A DNA stretch of 56,621 nucleotides from Planctomycetia bacterium (GCA_020849035.1 JADLHC010000253.1:1-56621), one strand, 5' to 3'. Shown: positions 30,670 through 40,479, counted from the stretch's first letter. The notes: a model not told the origin generated them from the letters alone. Program-made: numbers and translations.

Positions 30670-31023
30670 ATGGCCGAGCCGATCGCCCCGGAGCCGTCCC
30701 CTCCCGTCAGCCGAGTGACGCTTGCGGGCGTCGCGATCTTCGTCGCCGCCCTGATGGCCCTTCTCCTCTGGCTCCCCGGCACGGAGCCGCGCGTCCCGCC
30801 CGGGGAGACGGACATGGGGGCGATCTTCGCGCGGAACTGCGCGATCTGCCACGGCCCGACGGGGCAGGGCAAGGGGAAGTTCCCTAAGATCGCGGGGACG
30901 GAGAAGACGGAGGAGGAGATCGTGCGGCAGCTGGAGACGGGCAAGGGGGAGATGCCGAAGTTTGAAGCGACGCCGGCGCAGCGCGAGGCGATGGCGCGCT
31001 ATGTGAAGGAGCTGAGAAAGTAG
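30670..31023 (+). CDS. Membrane-anchored mono-haem cytochrome c
   Basis: A 117-residue protein. One N-terminal helix (about 17-36) anchors it. A class I cytochrome domain follows with haem-binding CAICH (57-61) and a C-terminal Met (Met95, GEMPKF) as probable sixth ligand. It would carry electrons on the outer face of the membrane. ATG 30670 is preferred; an in-frame ATG at 30655 overlaps the -10 box TATGAT at 30654-30659. Confidence 0.88.
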   Translation: MAEPIAPEPSPPVSRVTLAGVAIFVAALMALLLWLPGTEPRVPPGETDMGAIFARNCAICHGPTGQGKGKFPKIAGTEKTEEEIVRQLETGKGEMPKFEATPAQREAMARYVKELRK

Positions 31024-31101
31024 GGGCTGGCGGCTGGGCATGGTTGATTCCGTCGGCTGCCGCCCTCGGCAGCGACCGATGGGATCAAAGCTGGCTCAGC
31101 G

Positions 31102-31650
31102 CTAGATTGTTTCGAGCAGCGCGGGGTAGAGCTTCTCGCCGATTTCGCCGGTGGCGCGGTCGAAGGTCTGGATGCGCGAAAGCGGGGGCGAGTAGAAGTT
31201 GACGGTGATCATCCGGCGTCGGCCGCCCATGTGGTTGCCCATGGCGTGGATGCCGCCGACGTCGCTGGCGGTCATGTCGCCCGGCTTGAGTTCGAGGCGC
31301 TCGGTGACGTCGAGCTTTGCGAAGCCGGGGCGTTCGCCCTTGTCGGCGCGTCGGAAATTCTCGATGAAGGTGGTGCCGGACCAGACCTTGGCGACGGCGC
31401 AGGAAGGGCCGTGATCGTGGATGAAGGTTTCCTGGCCGTCCTCCCAGCAGAGGACGAGGGCTTCGAGGTTCTCGGAGCGGAGGAGGGGGATGCGCTGGTA
31501 GGCATCCGGGGACCAGGCCTGGTGGGACGTGATGATGTCTTCGGAGATCTCGAGGTCTTTGACGAGGCGCGCGAGGTCGCGGACGGGGATGGCGGATCCG
31601 GGAAAAGCGCGGGTGCGTTCGACGAACTGGTCCCAGGTGAGTGTTGCCAT
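31102..31650 (-). CDS. Cysteine dioxygenase (cupin)
   Basis: A 182-residue type I cysteine dioxygenase, which oxidises cysteine to cysteine sulfinate with a mononuclear Fe(II). Metal ligands His78 and His80 (FIHDHGPS) and His135 (GGIHAMGN) are present, as are the substrate-binding Arg53 (YQR) and the YSPP motif (153-156) that holds the active-site tyrosine. The position of the mammalian crosslinking Cys is Ala. ATG 31650 has GGAG 7 nt upstream. It is alone and convergent with the cytochrome gene; a 7-bp hairpin without a T-run (31056-31073) lies between them. Confidence 0.92.
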   Translation of the reverse strand: MATLTWDQFVERTRAFPGSAIPVRDLARLVKDLEISEDIITSHQAWSPDAYQRIPLLRSENLEALVLCWEDGQETFIHDHGPSCAVAKVWSGTTFIENFRRADKGERPGFAKLDVTERLELKPGDMTASDVGGIHAMGNHMGGRRRMITVNFYSPPLSRIQTFDRATGEIGEKLYPALLETI

Positions 31651-31893
31651 GGCGGGTCTCCGAGGAAGGAGGGCAAGGGGATGATACCGGATGGCATTCC
31701 GTGACTCACGCAAAACGACTTGGCGCAAGGACTTATATCAAACAATGGCGATCATGATACTCAGGATTCCATTCGCCCGCCTTCCGAGGATCCGGACGTT
31801 CGCCAGGCCGGAACGTCAGAAGCGCACGATCCCGGAATGCGGGCCCGCAACGCAGACCTGGCCGCATCCGCAATATCCTCCCTTCCTCGCTCC

Positions 31894-31922
31894 TTCACAG
31901 CCCCCGGTCACCCCGCTATCGT
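31894..31922 (+). promoter_or_regulatory. Promoter of the lipoprotein gene at 31954
   Basis: TTCACA (31894-31899), 17-bp spacer, TATCGT (31917-31922), then a leader with AGGAG before the ATG. The rest of the 303-bp gap 31651-31953 shows no gene; 31720-31780 is notably AT-rich. Confidence 0.55.
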
Positions 31923-31953
31923 GTGGATCCGCCCACCCATAGGAGTCACTGTC

Positions 31954-32622
31954 ATGAATCGCGTCCTCGCCCTCTCCCTCCTCACACTCGCCGCAGCCGG
32001 CTGCGGCTCCTCCGCTCCCAGGGCCTCCTCCGCCCAGGGCCCGTCCGTCGGCCCGAATCCAATCGCGGCGCTCGTCGGCGGCCCCGGCGGCCAGATCCGC
32101 ATCGGCGACAGCTGCTTCACGCGCACCAATCTCCGCATCGTCCGCGGGAGCCAGATCGACTTCGAGTCCTGGCTCTCCGGCGAGTTCCTCCCCATGGGAA
32201 CCGCCGTCACCGTCGCGGAAACCGCCAAGGACGACACCCGCTGGAGGATCAGGACGCAGGACGGCCGCGAATTCTGGATCGTGGTCGGCTACGGCGCCGG
32301 CTACAAGGACCAGTACCAGGAGATCCAGAAATTCCTCGCGCCGCAGGACCCCAGGACCTCGTTCGACGCAGGCACGGCCGGCGTCGCCGACGGCGTCCGC
32401 TTCGCCCGCCCCGTCGAGGGAATGACGCGCGCCCAGGTCCTCGCCGCGTGCGGCTTCCCGCCCGGCATCACCGATCCGACCAACGCCGACCAGTGGCGCT
32501 ACCCGCAGCTCGGCTCCGGATGGCGTACCCACGGCTGGGCCCGCATCGCCAACCAGCACAAGGTCGCCGTCGAGTTCAGCGGCGACAAGGTCGTCCGCGT
32601 CGTCGGGTACGAGATCGAGTGA
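31954..32622 (+). CDS. Putative lipoprotein
   Basis: A 222-residue protein with a lipoprotein signal (LTLAAAGC, lipobox Cys17). Two similar-looking segments follow: an SH3-like or beta-rich middle (GTAVTVAETAKDDTRWRIRT, then GREFWIVVGYGAGY) and a C-terminal region with VEGMTRAQVLAACGFPPG and a DQWRYPQLGS segment, as in SmpA/BamE-like folds where a mobile loop precedes a strand pair. That likeness is tentative. ATG 31954 has AGGAG upstream; the frame before it is not coding-like. Confidence 0.75.
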   Translation: MNRVLALSLLTLAAAGCGSSAPRASSAQGPSVGPNPIAALVGGPGGQIRIGDSCFTRTNLRIVRGSQIDFESWLSGEFLPMGTAVTVAETAKDDTRWRIRTQDGREFWIVVGYGAGYKDQYQEIQKFLAPQDPRTSFDAGTAGVADGVRFARPVEGMTRAQVLAACGFPPGITDPTNADQWRYPQLGSGWRTHGWARIANQHKVAVEFSGDKVVRVVGYEIE

Positions 32623-32649
32623 CCGCCGGCCCCGCGCTTCCCCGTTTTC

Positions 32650-32677
32650 TTGACACTCGTTCGACCCCGGTTATCCT
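32650..32677 (+). promoter_or_regulatory. Promoter of the ATP synthase operon
   Basis: TTGACA (32650-32655), 16-bp spacer, TATCCT (32672-32677). ATG of the first gene lies 27 nt downstream. The only good promoter seen before the eleven-gene operon. Confidence 0.75.
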
Positions 32678-32704
32678 GCCGCGCGACTTCAGGACCGAGA
32701 GAGC

Positions 32705-32923
32705 ATGAACGACTGGACCCGCGAGACTCTCAAGGTCATGGGGTTGATGTCCGGGGCGACCGCGACGCTCGCCGTCACGACCGCACTCGGGTACTGGGTC
32801 GGGCACCGCGCCGGCGTGAAATGGGGCTTCGAGCCCTGGGGAACGGCCGGGGGCGTCCTTCTCGGGCTGGCTGCGGGATTCGCGCAGATCTGGGACATCT
32901 ACCGCCGGTTCCTGAGGCGCTGA
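32705..32923 (+). CDS. atpZ: AtpZ/AtpI-type small subunit (AtpZ)
   Basis: A 72-residue protein with two membrane helices (about 11-30 and 44-66) joined by a loop with WGFEPWGTAGGVLLG, the pattern of the AtpZ/AtpI-associated family found at the head of F-ATPase operons. In other bacteria AtpZ works with AtpI in c-ring assembly or Mg2+ supply. Its TGA overlaps the next ATG by one base. Confidence 0.8.
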   Translation: MNDWTRETLKVMGLMSGATATLAVTTALGYWVGHRAGVKWGFEPWGTAGGVLLGLAAGFAQIWDIYRRFLRR

Positions 32924-33273
32924 TGGACGCCCAGTTGCGAAGGGTCTACGTCGCGTCGGCCGGGATGGCGCTCATCGCCACCGCGGTTTCCGTGGCCTGG
33001 AAGGACCCGGGTGTCACGACGGGAGTTGCGGCCGGGGTCGTGGTCAGCGTGGTTCCGTTCGCGACGTGGCACGCCGTGGTGAGCCTCGCCAGCGACCGGA
33101 GCGCGCGCCGCAGGGCCCTGGTCGTCGCGTTCGTGCTGGCGAAGTACGCCGTCCTCGCGGGGGCGATGTGGGTCCTGTTCCGGTTCCGGCTGGCCGACAT
33201 GCCGGCGTTCGGGGCGGGACTCCTCGCAGGGTCCGTGGCCGTGCTGGGCGCGCTCACCGTGAGAACGAGGTAG
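32923..33273 (+). CDS. AtpI-like membrane protein
   Basis: A 116-residue protein with four hydrophobic helices (about 8-26, 33-50, 65-87 and 92-111), the layout of the ATP synthase I subunit family. ATG overlaps the atpZ stop (TGATG). It lies between atpZ and atpB, where atpI is expected. The sequence itself is divergent, so the assignment rests on position and topology. Confidence 0.7.
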   Translation: MDAQLRRVYVASAGMALIATAVSVAWKDPGVTTGVAAGVVVSVVPFATWHAVVSLASDRSARRRALVVAFVLAKYAVLAGAMWVLFRFRLADMPAFGAGLLAGSVAVLGALTVRTR

Positions 33274-33279
33274 AACGAG

Positions 33280-34152
33280 ATGGCAGGCGGCGTCGATCAT
33301 CCCCCGAGCCTTTTCCACCCGATCTTCGAGGCCATCACGGACCACGGGCAGCACGTCCCGGGGTGGCTCTCGTGCTGGGGACTGATCGAGAACACGCACC
33401 ACCAGGCCGAATTCCTCGACGCCATCATCTGCAGCGGCATCGCGATCTCCGTCCTCATCGCCCTCGTGGCGGCAGGAAGAGGCAAGCTGCAGAAAGTGCC
33501 CGGGAAGCTCCAGAACGTGCTGGAGTGGGCCATCGAATCGCTGCGCGGGCTCACGATCGACCTGCTCGGGCCGGACGGGCCGAAATACCTCCCGCTCATG
33601 GGAACCCTGTTCCTCTACATCTTCTTCAACAACCTCATCGGGCTCGTCCCGGGCTTCAAGTCGCCCACGATGTCCGTCTCGACCACCCTCGCGCTGGGCC
33701 TCACGACCTTCGTCTGCGTCCAGACCATCGCCATCAAGGCCAACGGCATCGTCGGCTACCTCAAGCACTTCATGGGCGACATCCTCGCCCTCGCACCCCT
33801 CATGTTCGTCATCCACATCGCCGGCGAGTTCGCCAAGCCCATGTCCCTCTCGCTTCGACTCTTCGGCAACATCTACGGCGAGGACAACATCATCGCCGTC
33901 CTCTTCAAGATGGGTTACCCCGTCTGGCTCCCCGTCCACCTGCCGATGCTCGCCTTCGGCATCTTCACCGCCTTCCTCCAGGCCTTCATCTTCACCAGCC
34001 TCTCGTGCATCTACGTGCAGGGCTTCACCGAGCACGCCGGGCACGAGGGACACGGCCACGATCACGATCACGACCACGACCATGGTCATGCGCACGCGCA
34101 CGGGCAGGGGCACGGGCACGGGCACGACCACGGCCACGACCACAAACACTAG
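33280..34152 (+). CDS. atpB: F-type ATP synthase subunit a with a His-rich C-terminal tail
   Basis: A 290-residue membrane subunit forming the ion half-channels. The conserved stator arginine is Arg193 (SLSLRLFGNIYG) and the downstream LPVHLPMLAFGIFTAFLQAFIF segment is typical. From residue 251 the protein carries an unusual cytosolic or periplasmic tail of about 40 residues with 18 histidines, mostly in Gly-His, Asp-His and Ala-His pairs, which looks like a metal-binding segment. The rest has normal length and helices. It starts 6 nt after the preceding gene. Confidence 0.95.
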   Translation: MAGGVDHPPSLFHPIFEAITDHGQHVPGWLSCWGLIENTHHQAEFLDAIICSGIAISVLIALVAAGRGKLQKVPGKLQNVLEWAIESLRGLTIDLLGPDGPKYLPLMGTLFLYIFFNNLIGLVPGFKSPTMSVSTTLALGLTTFVCVQTIAIKANGIVGYLKHFMGDILALAPLMFVIHIAGEFAKPMSLSLRLFGNIYGEDNIIAVLFKMGYPVWLPVHLPMLAFGIFTAFLQAFIFTSLSCIYVQGFTEHAGHEGHGHDHDHDHDHGHAHAHGQGHGHGHDHGHDHKH

Positions 34153-34194
34153 AAACCTTTCAGCCCCCTAGGGAATCGATTCGGGAGAAGCAGG

Positions 34195-34554
34195 ATGAAG
34201 AAGCTCGCGCTGTTCTGCCTGGTGTTCGTCGCCGTTCTCTTTGTCGCCGGCCCGGCGTTCGCCGAGAGCGCGGAGGCGGCCGTGAAGGTCGACCCGAACG
34301 GCCCGGCGAAGGCCGAATTCGGCAAGTACGTCGCCATCGCCATGGGCTTCGGCCTCGCCATCGCCGCGTTCGGCGGCGCCATGGGCCAGGGCAAGGCGAT
34401 CGCGGCCGCGGTCGAGTCGATCGCGCGGCAGCCTGAGAAGGCGGGCGACATCCGCGGCGCGCTGATCATCGGTCTCGCGCTCATCGAGACGCTCGTGATC
34501 TACGTGCTGCTCATCTGCTTCTTCCTCAACGGAAAGCTGCCGACGATCGGCTAG
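34195..34554 (+). CDS. atpE: F-type ATP synthase subunit c with signal peptide
   Basis: A 119-residue precursor. Residues 1-23 (MKKLALFCLVFVAVLFVAGP..) form a signal peptide ending AFA, and a short linker precedes the two helices of the proteolipid. The loop is ARQPEKAGDIRG. The ion-binding carboxylate is Glu98 (LIETLVIY). Gln65 in MGQGK, Thr99 and Tyr103 occupy the positions of Gln32, Ser66 and Tyr70 of the Na+-binding Ilyobacter ring, while the Thr67 position is Leu. A purine-rich site precedes ATG. Confidence 0.95.
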   Translation: MKKLALFCLVFVAVLFVAGPAFAESAEAAVKVDPNGPAKAEFGKYVAIAMGFGLAIAAFGGAMGQGKAIAAAVESIARQPEKAGDIRGALIIGLALIETLVIYVLLICFFLNGKLPTIG

Positions 34555-34557
34555 TCC

Positions 34558-35013
34558 ATGGACATCCTCAAGGACCTCGCGAAGGCGCTCGGCGTCAACC
34601 CGGTCATCGTGCTCATCCAGATGACCGGGTTCTGGGTGCTTTACTTCGCCCTCAGGAGCCTGCTCTGGAAGCCGGTCGGGGACGTCATCGACGGCCGCGC
34701 CGGGGACTGGAGGAAATCCGAGGGGGAAATCGAGGCCTCGAAGGCGTCGCGTGAGAAGCTCGAGGCGGAGTACACCGGGAAGATCGCGGTCGTCGAGCGG
34801 CAGGCGTACGACCGGCTGACGGCGCTCGTCAAGGAAGGGGTCGCGGTGCGCTCGGAGCAGCTCGTGAAGTTGCAGGAGGACGCCACGCGGTCGGTGACGG
34901 AAGCGCAGGCGTCCATCCGGGCGGAGCGCGACAGGGCGCTTCGCGAGGCCGGCCCGCAGGTAGACGCGCTGGCCAAGGAAGCGGCGGCCCGCGCTCTGGG
35001 GGTGAAGCTGTGA
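34558..35013 (+). CDS. F-type ATP synthase subunit b' (stator)
   Basis: A 151-residue protein with an N-terminal membrane helix (about 14-32, VIVLIQMTGFWVLYFALRS) and a long charged helix to the end, the normal architecture of subunit b. It is the first of two b-type genes; the pair would form a heterodimeric stator stalk. It starts 3 nt after atpE and overlaps the next gene by 4 bp. Which of the two is b and which b' cannot be decided from sequence. Confidence 0.85.
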   Translation: MDILKDLAKALGVNPVIVLIQMTGFWVLYFALRSLLWKPVGDVIDGRAGDWRKSEGEIEASKASREKLEAEYTGKIAVVERQAYDRLTALVKEGVAVRSEQLVKLQEDATRSVTEAQASIRAERDRALREAGPQVDALAKEAAARALGVKL

Positions 35014-35597
35014 ACCGGAATCTCGCCCTGGCGGCCGTCCTCCTCGCAGCCGGCGCCCTTCCCGCATTCGCCGAAGGCGGCGCCCACGGCGGCGACTACT
35101 TCGCGGAGCACGGCGGGCTGATCCGCGTCCTGATCGCGCAGGCGATCGGGTTCATCCTGCTGTTCCTTGCGCTGAAGAAGTGGGTGCTGCCGGTGCTGGG
35201 ACGTATGCTCCAGGCGCGGGCGGACGGGATCCGGGACACGTACGCGAAGCTGGACCGGGAGAAAGAGGAGCTGGCGCGGCTGACGAAGGCGGCGCAGGAC
35301 AAGCTGGCCGGACTGGAGAAGGAGACACAGGAGCGCATCGCGGCGGCGGTGGCGGAGGGGACGGCGCAGAAGAAGGCGATCCTCGACGAGGCCGGCGCGG
35401 CGGCGGCGCGCATCCTGGCGAAGGCGAAGGCGGAGATCGAGGTGGAGCGCTCGAAGGCGATCGAGGAGATCCGGCAGGAGATGGTGCGGCTCTCGCTCGA
35501 GGCGGCCGAGCGGCTCGTGAAACAGCAGCTGACGGCGTCGAAGCAGGAAGAACTCGTCGAGCGCTTCATCGCCGAGATCGAGAAGGTGCGCGCATGA
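35010..35597 (+). CDS. atpF: F-type ATP synthase subunit b with signal peptide
   Basis: A 195-residue protein. The first 21 residues (NRNLALAAVLLAAGALPAFA) look like a cleavable signal peptide, followed by a His-containing linker, the membrane helix (LIAQAIGFILLFLALKKWV) and a long Ala/Glu/Lys coiled coil. It starts at GTG 35010 overlapping the b' gene. Two b-type genes with one exported in this way are known in several phyla. It overlaps atpH by 4 bp. Confidence 0.88.
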   Translation: MNRNLALAAVLLAAGALPAFAEGGAHGGDYFAEHGGLIRVLIAQAIGFILLFLALKKWVLPVLGRMLQARADGIRDTYAKLDREKEELARLTKAAQDKLAGLEKETQERIAAAVAEGTAQKKAILDEAGAAAARILAKAKAEIEVERSKAIEEIRQEMVRLSLEAAERLVKQQLTASKQEELVERFIAEIEKVRA

Positions 35598-36139
35598 TCG
35601 AACGCACGATCGCCCGGCGTTACGCGACGGCGCTTCTCGCCCTGGCCGAACAGGCGAAGGCGGTCGAGCAGGTCGAGACCGAGATCCTGCAGATCGCGGA
35701 GGCGTGGCGGGGCTCGGCGGACCTGAGGCGGGCGCTGACGCACCCGCTGGTCGCGCCGAAGGCGAAGAAGGAGCTGGCCCGGCAGGTGTTCCCGGGGCTG
35801 TCGAAGCTGCTGCAGGACTTTCTCGACAAGCTGATCGACAAGAAGCGCGCGGGGTGCATCCCGGAGATCGCGGAGGTGTTCGACGACCTGGCGGACCAGT
35901 ATGCGGGCGTCGTGCGGATGACGGTCGAGAGCGCAGTGCCGCTGTCCGACGCGCAGAAGGCGAAGCTTCACGGAAAGCTTGTGTCGCTGGCGAAGGGGCG
36001 GAAGGTGGAGCTGGACGCGAAGGTGAACCCCGCGCTGCTGGGGGGGCTGACGCTCCGGGTGCGCGACTCGGTGGTGGACGGGTCGGTGTCGGGAAGGCTG
36101 AAGGGGCTGAAGGAACTTCTGACGTCCTCGATGAGGTAG
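35594..36139 (+). CDS. atpH: F-type ATP synthase subunit delta
   Basis: A 181-residue protein linking F1 to the peripheral stalk. It starts IERTIARRYATALLALAEQ, the usual OSCP/delta N-terminus, and ends with NPALLGGLTLRVRDSVVDGSVSGRLKGLKELL, the conserved C-terminal signature. ATG 35594 overlaps atpF by 4 bp; the following atpA starts 6 nt after its stop. Confidence 0.95.
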   Translation: MIERTIARRYATALLALAEQAKAVEQVETEILQIAEAWRGSADLRRALTHPLVAPKAKKELARQVFPGLSKLLQDFLDKLIDKKRAGCIPEIAEVFDDLADQYAGVVRMTVESAVPLSDAQKAKLHGKLVSLAKGRKVELDAKVNPALLGGLTLRVRDSVVDGSVSGRLKGLKELLTSSMR

Positions 36140-36145
36140 CGAAGC

Positions 36146-37702
36146 ATGCAGATCAGGCCCGAAGAGATTTCCCAGATCATCCAGAAAGAGATCAAGAAGT
36201 ACGACGCGGATCTCAAGATGGAGTCCGTCGGCACGGTGCTGACGGTGGGCGACGGCATCGCGCGGGTCTACGGACTCGACAAGGTGATGGCCGGCGAGCT
36301 GGTCGAGTTCCCGGGGGGCGTATTCGGGATGGCGCTGAACCTGGAAGAGGACTCGGTCGGCATCGTGATCCTGGGGAGCGACCGCGGGATCAAGGAAGGC
36401 GACACGGTGAAGTGCACGGGGAAGATCGTGCAGGTTCCCGTGGGCGACGCGCTTCTCGGGCGGGTCGTGAACGCCCTCGGCCAGCCGATTGACGGCAAGG
36501 GGCCGATCGCGGCGACGAAGTTCCGGCCGATCGAGTACCCGGCGCCGAACGTCGTGCAGCGGCAGTCGGTGAACCAGCCGCTTCAGACGGGCTACAAGGC
36601 GATCGACTCGATGATCCCGATCGGGCGCGGGCAGCGCGAGCTGATCCTGGGCGACCGCGGCATCGGCAAGACGGCGCTGATCGTGGACACGATCCTGAAC
36701 CAGAAGGACGGCGACGTGTCCTGCATCTACGTGGCGATCGGGCAGAAGCAGTCGACGATCGCGCAGGTGGTGGACGTGCTGGAGAAGGCGGGGGCGATGA
36801 AGTACACGATCGTGGTCGCGGCGAGCGCGATGGAGCCCAGCCCGCTGCAGTACATCGCGCCGTTCGCCGGCACGGCGATGGGCGAGGAATTCCGGGACAC
36901 GAAGCGGCACGCGTTCATCGCGTACGACGACCTGACGAAGCACGCGTGGGCGTACCGGCAGATGTCGTTGCTGCTGCGGCGGCCGCCGGGCCGCGAGGCG
37001 TACCCGGGCGACGTGTTCAACCTGCACAGCCGCCTGCTGGAGCGGTCGGCGAAGCTGAACAACGAGCTGGGCGGAGGGTCGCTCACGAGCACGCCCGTCA
37101 TCGAGACGCAGCTCGGCGACGTGTCGGCGTACATCCCGACGAACGTCATCTCGATCACGGACGGCCAGATCTACCTCGAGCCCGACATGTTCTACGCCGG
37201 CGTCCGCCCGGCCCTCAACGTCGGCATCAGCGTGTCGCGCGTCGGCGGCGCGGCGCAGACCAAGGCGATGAAGAAGGTCGCGGGCAAGCTGCGCCTCGAG
37301 CTCGCGCAGTTCCGCGAGCTGGCGGCGTTCGCCCAGTTCGCGAGCGACCTCGACGCCGCCACCCGCGCGCAGCTCACCCGCGGCGAGCGGCTCGTCGAGA
37401 TCCTCAAGCAGCCCCAGTACGAGCCGATGAACTTCGCCAACCAGGTCTGCATCATCTTCGCCGGCACCCAGGGCTTCCTCGACGACGTCCCCAAGGAGCA
37501 GGTCGCCGCGTTCGAGCGCACGTTCCACAAGTGGCTCGGCGAGAAGTACCCCGCGATCATCGAGGGCATCAAGGCCACGAAGGACCTCGAGAAGGAGAAC
37601 GAGGAGAAGCTCCGCAAGGCGCTCGACGAGTTCAAGGCGGGCTGGAAGGCCGGGAACATCAAGGCGGAGGCGGCGAAGGTGTTCGCGGCCGCGGGGCACT
37701 AA
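36146..37702 (+). CDS. atpA: F-type ATP synthase subunit alpha
   Basis: A 518-residue non-catalytic nucleotide-binding subunit of normal length. The P-loop reads GDRGIGKT (169-176) where almost all alpha subunits have GDRQTGKT, so the Gln and Thr are replaced by Gly and Ile. The remaining signatures are normal, including the C-terminal [17 protein letters not shown] and the DELSEED-region equivalent. It ends 78 bp before atpG; the gap holds a heptamer repeat block. Confidence 0.97.
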   Translation: MQIRPEEISQIIQKEIKKYDADLKMESVGTVLTVGDGIARVYGLDKVMAGELVEFPGGVFGMALNLEEDSVGIVILGSDRGIKEGDTVKCTGKIVQVPVGDALLGRVVNALGQPIDGKGPIAATKFRPIEYPAPNVVQRQSVNQPLQTGYKAIDSMIPIGRGQRELILGDRGIGKTALIVDTILNQKDGDVSCIYVAIGQKQSTIAQVVDVLEKAGAMKYTIVVAASAMEPSPLQYIAPFAGTAMGEEFRDTKRHAFIAYDDLTKHAWAYRQMSLLLRRPPGREAYPGDVFNLHSRLLERSAKLNNELGGGSLTSTPVIETQLGDVSAYIPTNVISITDGQIYLEPDMFYAGVRPALNVGISVSRVGGAAQTKAMKKVAGKLRLELAQFRELAAFAQFASDLDAATRAQLTRGERLVEILKQPQYEPMNFANQVCIIFAGTQGFLDDVPKEQVAAFERTFHKWLGEKYPAIIEGIKATKDLEKENEEKLRKALDEFKAGWKAGNIKAEAAKVFAAAGH

Positions 37703-37704
37703 CG

Positions 37705-37745
37705 GCGGTTGGCGGTTGGCGGTTGGTAGTTGGTGGTTGGTGGTC
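37705..37745 (+). repeat. Heptanucleotide repeat block between atpA and atpG
   Basis: About five tandem 7-bp units of GGTTGGC/GGTTGGT/AGTTGGT. Only one orientation is present, unlike the paired blocks at 23729 and 51551. It is inside the ATP synthase operon and will be present in the mRNA. Confidence 0.75.
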
Positions 37746-37780
37746 AGCGGCCGGAGGTCGAACAGGAGGACGGTAAGAGG

Positions 37781-38650
37781 ATGGCGGTAGGCTCGATCAA
37801 ATCGATCCGGACCAAGATCCGGTCGGTCAATAACATCAAGAAGATCACGCGGGCCATGGAAATGGTCAGCGCGGCCAAGCTCCGCAAGGTCCAGGAGCGC
37901 TTGATGGCCGTCCGCCCCTACGCCTCCCGCATCTCCGACTTCCTCACCGGCCTCGCCGGCAAGGTCAAGAACCTCGACTTCCCCCTTTTCAAGACGCGGG
38001 AGCAGGTGAAGCGCATCGGGATCGTCTTCATGATGGGCGAGAAGGGCCTCTGCGGCTCCTTCAACTCCAACATGCTGCGCTTCTGGAACGAATTCGGGAA
38101 AACGCACCCGCAGCCGAAGGACGTGACGGCGATCGGGAAGAAGGCGGCGGACGCGGTGCGGAAGATGGGCCTGACGGCGGCGGACGCGTACGTGAATCTA
38201 AAGACGGACGTGTCGTTCGGCGACATCCAGTCGTGGACGAACAAGCTGATGGCGAGCTTCCTCGAGGGGAAGGTCGACGAGGTGTGGGTGCTGTACACGG
38301 AATACGTGAACGCGGTGACGTTCCGGCCGCGGGCGGTGAAGTTCCTGCCGGTGCAGACCGAGATCAAGGACAAGGACGAGGGTGGCTCCGGGGACTACGA
38401 GTTCGAGCCGGAGCCGGCGAAGATCCTCGACAGGCTGATCCCGCGGTACGTGCAGACGGCGTTCCACCGCCTGATCCTCGAGTCGATGTCGAGCGAGCAC
38501 GCGGCGCGGATGAACGCGATGCACAACGCGACGGACAACGCGAAGGATCTCGTTTCCAGCCTCACGCTCATCTACAACAAGGCGCGCCAGGCGTCGATCA
38601 CCAAGGAGCTGCTCGACATCGTGGGCGGCGCCGAGGCACTCAAGGGGTAA
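37781..38650 (+). CDS. atpG: F-type ATP synthase subunit gamma
   Basis: A 289-residue central shaft subunit. The N-terminus (SIKSIRTKIRSVNNIKKITRAMEMVSAAKLRK) and the C-terminus (ARMNAMHNATDNAKDLVSSLTLIYNKARQASITKEL) are the conserved coiled-coil signatures. ATG 37781 is taken as start; the in-frame GTG upstream lies in the repeat block. AGGAGG lies upstream but at a longer than ideal distance; GAGG also directly precedes ATG. Confidence 0.96.
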   Translation: MAVGSIKSIRTKIRSVNNIKKITRAMEMVSAAKLRKVQERLMAVRPYASRISDFLTGLAGKVKNLDFPLFKTREQVKRIGIVFMMGEKGLCGSFNSNMLRFWNEFGKTHPQPKDVTAIGKKAADAVRKMGLTAADAYVNLKTDVSFGDIQSWTNKLMASFLEGKVDEVWVLYTEYVNAVTFRPRAVKFLPVQTEIKDKDEGGSGDYEFEPEPAKILDRLIPRYVQTAFHRLILESMSSEHAARMNAMHNATDNAKDLVSSLTLIYNKARQASITKELLDIVGGAEALKG

Positions 38651-40054
<1,404 letters not shown>

Positions 40055-40056
40055 CG

Positions 40057-40470
40057 ATGGCGCGCGAATTCCAGTTCGAAGTCGTCACCCCCGAGCGCAC
40101 GGTCTTCTCCAAGGCCGTGACGAGCGTCATCATGCCGGCGCACGAGGGCTACCTCGGCGTCATGGCCGGCCACGCTCCCCTGCTCGCCCTGCTCCAGCCC
40201 GGCGAGATCGTCATCCGCGGCGCGGACGGCAGGCAGGAGGAGATCGCCGTCGCGGGTGGTTTCGCGGACGTCGGCCCGAAGAAGTGCCTGATCCTGGCGG
40301 ACGCCGCGGAGACGCCCGACCAGCTCAACGTCGACCGCGCGCGCAAGTCGCTTGAGAAAGCGAAGAAGGCGCTTGAGGAGCGGAAGCCCGGCCACTCGCA
40401 GGAGGAGCTGGACGCGGCCGTCGCGCGCGCCGAGAACCGGCTGCGGTTCGCGGAGCGGCGGAAGAAGTAG
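40057..40470 (+). CDS. atpC: F-type ATP synthase subunit epsilon
   Basis: A 137-residue subunit with the N-terminal beta-sandwich (EFQFEVVTPERTVFS, then VIMPAHEGYLGVMAGHAPLLALLQPGEI) and the C-terminal two-helix hairpin (DRARKSLEKAKKALEER and ARAENRLRFAERRKK) that can inhibit hydrolysis. Last gene of the operon. It converges on the next gene with 9 bp between stops and no visible terminator. Confidence 0.97.
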   Translation: MAREFQFEVVTPERTVFSKAVTSVIMPAHEGYLGVMAGHAPLLALLQPGEIVIRGADGRQEEIAVAGGFADVGPKKCLILADAAETPDQLNVDRARKSLEKAKKALEERKPGHSQEELDAAVARAENRLRFAERRKK

Positions 40471-40479
40471 GGCGGGCGA

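Noticed and set aside
28240-31041. Minus-strand open frame of over 900 codons
   Set aside because: Antisense to the TPR protein, RsfS, lipoprotein and cytochrome genes; composition is Arg/Leu/Pro noise.
31052-31076. Hairpin between the cytochrome and cysteine dioxygenase genes as a terminator
   Set aside because: The stem is only 7 bp plus an interrupted extension and there is no T tract on either strand.
35096-38107. Minus-strand open frame of about 1000 codons
   Set aside because: Antisense to atpF, atpH, atpA and atpG, all of which are certain.
40471-40479. Terminator after the ATP synthase operon
   Set aside because: Only 9 bp separate the convergent stops and no hairpin with T tract could be found nearby.
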